Below are positions 59,321-64,000 of a DNA stretch of 64,000 nucleotides, piece after piece. A program made the translations under genes and the position numbers. The first letter of the stretch is position 1, and each line of letters opens with the position of its first letter. Location of the stretch: NCBI RefSeq assembly GCF_900455735.1, contig NZ_UAUI01000011.1, positions 248,001-312,000 on the forward strand, in the 5' to 3' direction. Below the pieces are notes generated by a model. The model did not search any database. It was not told the origin of the DNA and saw only the letters and a list, made by a program, of their open reading frames with translations. This DNA is from Rhodococcus wratislaviensis (GTDB lineage: Bacteria; Actinomycetota; Actinomycetes; Mycobacteriales; Mycobacteriaceae).

Positions 59321-61419
59321 CGGTTCGCTCCGTTCGAGTCGGCGATCTTGGTGATGCGGATGTTGCCGAAGGTGTCGATCCGCGCCTGGAAACCGGGGTG
59401 CACGGGGATGGTCGAGCTGAATTCCTCGATCACCGCCGGACCCTCGAGGACGTCGCCCGCGCCGAGCCGGGCCCGGTCGTAGACCTGGGTGGTGACCCAC
59501 TCGTCGAAGTAGGCCGGACGGGTGCCGGTCACCGCGGACTCGGCCCCGGTCCCCGCCGCAATCTCGTTCAGCGTCGGGCGTTTGATCGGGCCGATGCCGC
59601 TGACGCGGAGGTTGACCCACTCGACGTGCTGGTGCGGGTCGCCGCGGAAGTCGTAGCCGTACAGCTCCTGGTGTGCCTGGTGGAACCGCTCCGCGGCCTC
59701 GTCCATCAGCTCCTGGGTGACGGCACCCTCACCGACCGGCACCCGGACCTCGAAGGCCTGGCCGAGGTAGCGGAGATCCGCCGAGCGCGCGTACTTGCGC
59801 TCCGACTCCCCAAAGCCCTCGTCGGCGAGTGCCCGTTCCGCCTCGGCGGCGAGCGCGTCCAGCCCCGACTGCAGTTCCTCGATCTCCAGCCGGTCGTGCC
59901 TGCAGACGTGGGTCTGCACGTAGTCGTTGCGGACGTCGACCGTGAGCAGCCCGAACGCGGACACGTTGCCCGGGTTCAGCGGGACGAGGACGTCCTTGAG
60001 ACCGAGGATGTCGACGAGCCGGCAGGCGAGCAGCGAACCGGATCCGCCGAACGTGACCAGGGTGAAGTCGCGGACGTCGAGGCCGCGCTTGACCGTGATC
60101 TGCCGCAGCGCGTTGGCCTGGTTCCACGCCGACACCTCGAGGATGCCGGTGGCGCAGGCCTCGAAGTCGAGCTTCAGCTGGTGCGCGAGCTGCTCGACGC
60201 CCTTGCGGGCCAGTTCGGTGTCGAGGGGGATCTCGCCGCCGAGCAGGTGGGGTGGGATGCGGCCGAGCAGCACGTGGGCGTCGGTGATCGTCGGCTCGCT
60301 GCCGCCCTTGCCGTAGCAGAGCGGGCCGGGGTCGGCGCCCGCCGACTGCGGTCCGACGCGGAGCGTGCCCTCGGGGGTCTGCCAGGCGATGGAGCCGCCG
60401 CCGGCGCCGACGGTGACGACGTCGATCATCGGGATCTTCGACGGGTACGCCCCGACCCGACCCTCGGTGGTGAGCGCGGGCTCACCACGGACCACGACGG
60501 TGACGTCGGTCGACGTTCCGCCGCCGTCGCACGTGAGGACCTGCTCGACACCCGCGACGCTCGCGATGAGCGCCGCACCGAGTGCGCCTGCCGCCGGGCC
60601 GGACAGCACCGTCGTGATCGGCTGGTGCACGACCTCCTTGGCGGAGAGCACGCCGCCGTTCGACTTCATCACGTAGAACGGGATGTCGCGGGCCTCGCCC
60701 TCGTCGGACGAGAATTCGCGCAGCCGGTTGGCGATGTTGTTCACGTAGTTGCGGATGTTCGGCTTCACGGCCGCGTCGACCAGCGTGGTGATGGACCGCT
60801 CGTATTCGCGGTACTCGCGCAGCACCTGGCTGGAAATGCTCACCGTGGCCTCGGGGTATTCCTCGAGGAGGATGTCGCGCACGCGCGTCTCGTGGCTCGG
60901 GTTGGCGTAGGAGTGCATGAGGCACACGCCGATGGTGCGGATGCCGCGGTCGGCGAAGAAGCGGGCGGCCGTGCGGACGTCGTCCTCGACGAGGGGGCGG
61001 ATCTCGCTGCCGTCGAACGCCAGCCGGCCGCCGATGGTGCGGACGCGGTCGGCGGGAACGATGCGGTCGGGCTTGACCCAGAAGTAGGAGTTGCCGTAGC
61101 CGTCGGGGACGGACTGGCGGGCGATCTCGAGCACGTGCTCGTAGCCCTCGGTGGTGATGAACCCGAGGTTCTCGACCTTGCCTTCGAGGAGCTTGTTGGT
61201 GGCGACGGTGGTGCCGTGGCTGACGGCGCCGATCGCGTCGCCGGTCTCGCCGAGCTTGGCGAGCACCTTCTCGATTCCGGTGAGGAACCCCTGCGCCGGG
61301 TCGGCAGGCGTCGAGGGTGTCTTGGTGGTGACGACGGCTCCGGACTCCTCGTCCACAGCCACGACGTCGGTGAATGTTCCGCCGGTGTCGATACCGACCC
61401 GAATCTTTCTGGATTCCAC
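59317..61419 (-). CDS. hyuA: Hydantoinase A/oxoprolinase/acetone carboxylase beta-like subunit
   Basis: The 700-residue actin-like ATPase begins IRVGIDTGGTFTDVVAVDEESG, followed by VSHGTTVATNKLLEGK, VMKSNGGVLSAKEV, SGPAAGALGAALIA and CDGGGTSTDVTVV. The GTG at 61419 sits behind an ideal AGGAGG with 5-bp spacing; an ATG 66 bp upstream in frame adds Gly/Ser-rich residues and is less likely. This ATP-using enzyme, with HyuB, may act on N-methylhydantoin, 5-oxoproline or ketones. PxpABC already covers 5-oxoproline in this genome. Confidence 0.92.
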   Translation of the reverse strand: MESRKIRVGIDTGGTFTDVVAVDEESGAVVTTKTPSTPADPAQGFLTGIEKVLAKLGETGDAIGAVSHGTTVATNKLLEGKVENLGFITTEGYEHVLEIARQSVPDGYGNSYFWVKPDRIVPADRVRTIGGRLAFDGSEIRPLVEDDVRTAARFFADRGIRTIGVCLMHSYANPSHETRVRDILLEEYPEATVSISSQVLREYREYERSITTLVDAAVKPNIRNYVNNIANRLREFSSDEGEARDIPFYVMKSNGGVLSAKEVVHQPITTVLSGPAAGALGAALIASVAGVEQVLTCDGGGTSTDVTVVVRGEPALTTEGRVGAYPSKIPMIDVVTVGAGGGSIAWQTPEGTLRVGPQSAGADPGPLCYGKGGSEPTITDAHVLLGRIPPHLLGGEIPLDTELARKGVEQLAHQLKLDFEACATGILEVSAWNQANALRQITVKRGLDVRDFTLVTFGGSGSLLACRLVDILGLKDVLVPLNPGNVSAFGLLTVDVRNDYVQTHVCRHDRLEIEELQSGLDALAAEAERALADEGFGESERKYARSADLRYLGQAFEVRVPVGEGAVTQELMDEAAERFHQAHQELYGYDFRGDPHQHVEWVNLRVSGIGPIKRPTLNEIAAGTGAESAVTGTRPAYFDEWVTTQVYDRARLGAGDVLEGPAVIEEFSSTIPVHPGFQARIDTFGNIRITKIADSNGANR

Positions 61420-61549
61420 GATTCCTCCTGGGCTCGTCTCGCGTACAGCAATTGCACCGCTTCCGCCGCCCCGTTTCTTTGTCACATATCGCCGAACTCA
61501 CCGGGCCTCGTTCGGCGCTGCCCGCGACCGGGTGCCCCTGCACAGACGA

Positions 61550-61581
61550 CAGCACCCCGAACCGGACGGTTCGGGGTGCTG
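61550..61581. terminator. 15-bp stem terminator after the CoxG-like gene
   Basis: CAGCACCCCGAACCG (61550-61564) and CGGTTCGGGGTGCTG (61567-61581) pair exactly with a 2-nt loop. It is 22 bp downstream of the CoxG-like stop and 130 bp upstream of the HyuA start, so it separates two minus-strand units. Confidence 0.85.
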
Positions 61582-61602
61582 GGTGACGAGGTGTTCGCGG
61601 CG

Positions 61603-62259
61603 CTACTTCGAGCAGGTGCCCCGCACGAGGATGCCGCCGACGAGGACACCGGCGAGGGCGATACCCGCGCCCAGTGCGGCCGACGCGAGAACGGTTGTCG
61701 TGGAGGTTCCCTCGGGTACCCGCACCCGCGCGGGGGCCGCCGCGGGAACCGGGGCTGCCGCCGCGACACCGGCGACCGCAGGCGCCTCGCCCGCCGCCGC
61801 GGCGACCTCGGCCGGTGGGATGCCGTTGGCGATCACGCCGTCGATGCCCTTGAAGAACACCCCGGCCATCTTCTTCGCGACACCGGTGATCATCCGCTGC
61901 CCGACGCCGCCGACCATGCCGCCGACGACGGCGTCCGCGTCGTAGCTGAGCAGGGTGCCGCCGTCGCGTTCCTCGAGCCGCACCGTCACGTCGGCCTTGA
62001 CGGTGCCTGGGGCGCCGGCTCCCGATGCCGTCATCACGAACGATTGGGGCCGATTCTGCTGCGACAGAATCACTTCGCCGTCATAGGTGCCCTTGATGGA
62101 CGCGACACCCGCGGTGATGGACAACTTGTAATGGTTGTCGCTGAGCTGCTCGAGGGACTGCACCCCGGGGATGGTCGCCGCGAGGACCCGTCCGTCCTGC
62201 AGGTTGTCGTACACGGCCTCCGGTGGGGCCGTCAGTAGGGCGGTGCCGGCGATTCTCAT
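61603..62259 (-). CDS. CoxG-like SRPBCC-domain protein with C-terminal membrane anchor
   Basis: The 218-residue protein has an N-terminal SRPBCC/CoxG domain (residues 1-145: MRIAGTALLTAPPEAVYDNLQD, GTVKADVTVRLEERDGGTLLSYDADAVVGGMV, GQRMITGVAKKMAGVFF). An Ala/Pro-rich linker and a C-terminal hydrophobic helix (TVLASAALGAGIALAGVLVGGILV) follow. CoxG recruits CO dehydrogenase to the membrane. Its ATG overlaps the molybdopterin subunit stop by 4 bp. Confidence 0.9.
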   Translation of the reverse strand: MRIAGTALLTAPPEAVYDNLQDGRVLAATIPGVQSLEQLSDNHYKLSITAGVASIKGTYDGEVILSQQNRPQSFVMTASGAGAPGTVKADVTVRLEERDGGTLLSYDADAVVGGMVGGVGQRMITGVAKKMAGVFFKGIDGVIANGIPPAEVAAAAGEAPAVAGVAAAAPVPAAAPARVRVPEGTSTTTVLASAALGAGIALAGVLVGGILVRGTCSK

Positions 62260-64000
62260 TCGTTCTCCTTGCTCTGTGACGACGCGTGTGTGAGGCGAAG
62301 CTCGAACAACTCTGAAGGGGATATCGGCATGGAAGTGATCGGGATGCCTTCCGCGTCCTCGATCGCCGCCGCGATGACGGCGGACGTCGGGATCACGCCC
62401 GCCTCGCCTGCGCCCTTCATCCCGAGGGGATTGAGCCCGGACGGGGTGACGGTGTGGTCCATCTCGAGCGAGTCGGGCATCTCGGTGACGAACGGCATCA
62501 GGAAATCCATGTACGACGCGTTGAGCATCTGGCCGTGCTCGTCGTAGACGATCTTCTCGTACAGCGCGCCACCGACACCCTGCGCGACGGCGCCCATGAC
62601 CTGGCCCTCGACGATCCGCGGGTTGATGACGTTGCCGCAGTCGTGGATCACGGCGTACCGCCGCACGTGGATCTCCGCCGTCACGGGATCGGTTTCGACG
62701 ATCGCCGCGTGCACGCCGGACGCGAACGTCGACGTCGGGGGCGAGTAGTAGCCGGTGGCCTCGAGCCCGGGCTGTTCGCCCTCCCGGACCGGCGGAATCG
62801 TCATGTCCGTATCGGCTTTCGCGAATCCGGTGGCTTGCCTCGACGCGTCGTCGAACGCGTAGCGCAGCGGGTTCGACAGCACGGCGACCACACCCAGCGA
62901 GATGGACGTGCCCTCGGCGCCGGGCACCGTACCGATCTTGCACACGTGCCCACCACGAAGTTCCAGTTCGGCGGGATCGAGATTCAGCGCCTCACCGGCG
63001 ATCGTGCGGGCCTTCTCCGCCACCATCTGCGCGGCCACGTGGAACGCCGAACCCGACATCACCGCGCCACGGGACGCGAACGTGCCGACGGCATAGCCGA
63101 ATCGGCGGGTGTCGCCGGTGACGATCTCCACGTCGGTGACCGGCACGCCGAGGTCGTCCGCGACGATCTGCGCGAACGCCGTCTGGTGTCCCTGCCCCTG
63201 GGTGGTCAGACCCGTTGCGGCCTTGACCTTCCCGGACGTTTCGACGAGGACGTGGGCACCCTCGTACGGGCCCGGTCCGGTGCCTTCCACGTAGGCTCCG
63301 ATCCCGATGCCCACGGCCCGGCCCTCGGCCTTCGCCTGCTTCTTGTACTCGGCGAACCCGTCCCAGTCGATGAGCTTCTTGAGCTTGTCGATCCCGGCCT
63401 GGTAGTTGCCGGTGTCGTAGATCAGGGGGCGACCGTCCTGGAACGTGAGGTGGAAGTCGTACGGCATCTCCTCGGGCCGGATGAAGTTGTGTTCGCGGAC
63501 CTCGATGACGTCCTTGCCGAGATATTTCGCGATCGCGTCCATCGCCCGTTCCATCGCGAACACGGCCTGCGGGCGGCCCGCCCCGCGGTAGGGCGTGACG
63601 ATGACGGTGTTCGTGTACAGCGAATACGCGTCCACCCGGAACGACTTCGGCTTGTACGGCCCGAGCACCTGCGTCGAGGTGTTCAGCATGACGATGATGC
63701 CGTACGGGAGGTAGGCGCCGTTGTCGTGCCAGAACGTGAAGTCGAACGCGAGGAGTGTGCCGTCGTCGTCGAATCCGACCGTCACTTCCTGGATCTGGCC
63801 GCGCTCGTGCGCGCTCGACACGAAGTGCTCACGCCGGTCCTCGACCCACTTGACCTCGCTCGAGATGCCCGCCGTCCCGAGCCGCCGTGCGGCCCAGGTG
63901 ACCATGACCTCCTCCGGCCACGGGTGGACGATCTTGACGCCGAAGCCGCCGCCGACGTCGGGTGCGATGCAGTGGACCTTGTTGTGCGCCATCTTGAGTC
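62256..64000 (-). CDS. Xanthine/CO-dehydrogenase-family molybdopterin-binding large subunit (5' part outside window)
   Basis: About 580 C-terminal residues of a CoxL-like subunit are present; the start lies beyond 64000. Visible motifs are PDVGGGFGVKIVHPWPE, VTPYRGAGRPQAVFAMERAMD, GQGHQTAFAQIVADDLGVP, YAVGTFASRGAVMSG, DCGNVINPRIVEGQVMGAVAQGVGGAL and GLNPLGMKGAGEAGVIP, with the catalytic Glu in GAGEAG. The active-site loop reads PYRGAGR, close to the form II signature AYRGAGR and unlike the AYRCSFR of true form I CO dehydrogenase. It is probably not a high-affinity CO dehydrogenase; the substrate could be an aldehyde or N-heterocycle. Confidence 0.92.
   Translation of the reverse strand, partial: LKMAHNKVHCIAPDVGGGFGVKIVHPWPEEVMVTWAARRLGTAGISSEVKWVEDRREHFVSSAHERGQIQEVTVGFDDDGTLLAFDFTFWHDNGAYLPYGIIVMLNTSTQVLGPYKPKSFRVDAYSLYTNTVIVTPYRGAGRPQAVFAMERAMDAIAKYLGKDVIEVREHNFIRPEEMPYDFHLTFQDGRPLIYDTGNYQAGIDKLKKLIDWDGFAEYKKQAKAEGRAVGIGIGAYVEGTGPGPYEGAHVLVETSGKVKAATGLTTQGQGHQTAFAQIVADDLGVPVTDVEIVTGDTRRFGYAVGTFASRGAVMSGSAFHVAAQMVAEKARTIAGEALNLDPAELELRGGHVCKIGTVPGAEGTSISLGVVAVLSNPLRYAFDDASRQATGFAKADTDMTIPPVREGEQPGLEATGYYSPPTSTFASGVHAAIVETDPVTAEIHVRRYAVIHDCGNVINPRIVEGQVMGAVAQGVGGALYEKIVYDEHGQMLNASYMDFLMPFVTEMPDSLEMDHTVTPSGLNPLGMKGAGEAGVIPTSAVIAAAIEDAEGIPITSMPISPSELFELRLTHASSQSKENE

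Noticed and set aside
59398..62238. A 946-codon open frame on the plus strand opposite hyuA and the CoxG-like gene
   Set aside because: It is the mirror of true minus-strand genes caused by extreme third-position GC. The protein is Asp/Arg/Gly/Val-rich without domains, while the minus-strand frames have clear family motifs.
62256..64000. True form I CO dehydrogenase large subunit
   Set aside because: The active loop is PYRGAGR and not the AYRCSFR with the Cys that binds copper, so CO oxidation is not supported.

Overview
This is a high-GC actinobacterial chromosome segment, most likely Rhodococcus or a close mycolic-acid-containing relative. The best evidence is a tandem pair of MspA-type outer-membrane porins (26.9-28.3 kb), which are known only from mycolate-bearing Mycobacteriales. 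Very high third-position GC (shown by long mirror-image reading frames on the opposite strand), many GTG/TTG starts, ATGA-coupled operons and numerous IclR and GntR/FCD-regulated catabolic clusters agree with this. I found no rRNA, tRNA, CRISPR array, integrase or transposase.

Layout. (1) 0-3.7 kb: the 3' end of a dihydroxyphthalate-decarboxylase-like gene, a Gfo/Idh/MocA oxidoreductase, an orphan solute-binding lipoprotein and a HAD phosphatase. (2) 4.0-5.0 kb: a PfkB kinase. (3) 5.5-14.8 kb: one long minus-strand transcription unit with isochorismatase-fold amidase, SDR, NCS1 symporter, PuuE-like allantoinase, a complete ECF transporter (S, T, A, A'), a nucleotide-sugar-type epimerase and a BNR/sialidase-fold protein. 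It diverges from an FCD regulator, RidA and a dihydropyrimidinase-like hydrolase (15.0-17.6 kb). A perfect 16-bp palindrome lies between the two arms. (4) 17.7-24.7 kb: a sugar-acid unit with dehydratase, MFS importer, PfkB KDG kinase, KDPG/KDPGal aldolase, CtBP-type dehydrogenase, RraA protein and IclR regulator. It can in principle take an aldonate to pyruvate and a triose phosphate, and it ends at an 18-bp terminator hairpin. (5) 24.8-26.9 kb: 5-dehydro-4-deoxyglucarate dehydratase, a GlcG-like protein and a decayed CitE-like pseudogene. (6) 26.9-28.3 kb: the porins. (7) 28.4-34.8 kb: flavin amine oxidase, IclR regulator, a reductase of phthalate-dioxygenase type without its oxygenase, acyl-CoA dehydrogenase, CoA-transferase and a truncated second acyl-CoA dehydrogenase.

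A structural seam lies at about 34.82 kb. The second acyl-CoA dehydrogenase is cut off after about 78 residues and runs into an orphan amino-acid ABC ATPase. To the right is more housekeeping-like DNA: a short-form NAD-glutamate dehydrogenase (35.6-39.0 kb), 5-oxoprolinase pxpCBA with a YcsI-family protein, MFS transporter and FCD regulator (39.1-44.3 kb), an HMG-CoA-lyase/SLC13 carrier/CoA-transferase/IclR cluster (44.3-48.6 kb), the lutABC lactate-utilisation operon with its FadR-type regulator (48.8-52.4 kb), an alpha/beta hydrolase and PHP protein, a Tat-exported PhoX phosphatase, an NmrA-type reductase, hydantoinase/oxoprolinase A and B subunits, and a CoxG plus molybdopterin-dehydrogenase large subunit running off the right edge.

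The most notable structural observation is a dispersed, roughly 56-bp double-hairpin repeat. It sits at three convergent gene junctions (35.6, 44.2 and 52.4 kb), and a part copy lies at 48.8 kb. It supplies the stop codons of some flanking genes, so two unrelated proteins carry the same C-terminal residues, RFAPVRG. The most promising biology is the 9.3-kb operon joining an ECF transporter, an NCS1 symporter, allantoinase/amidase-type hydrolases and a cytoplasmic BNR protein. I know of no described pathway with this combination.
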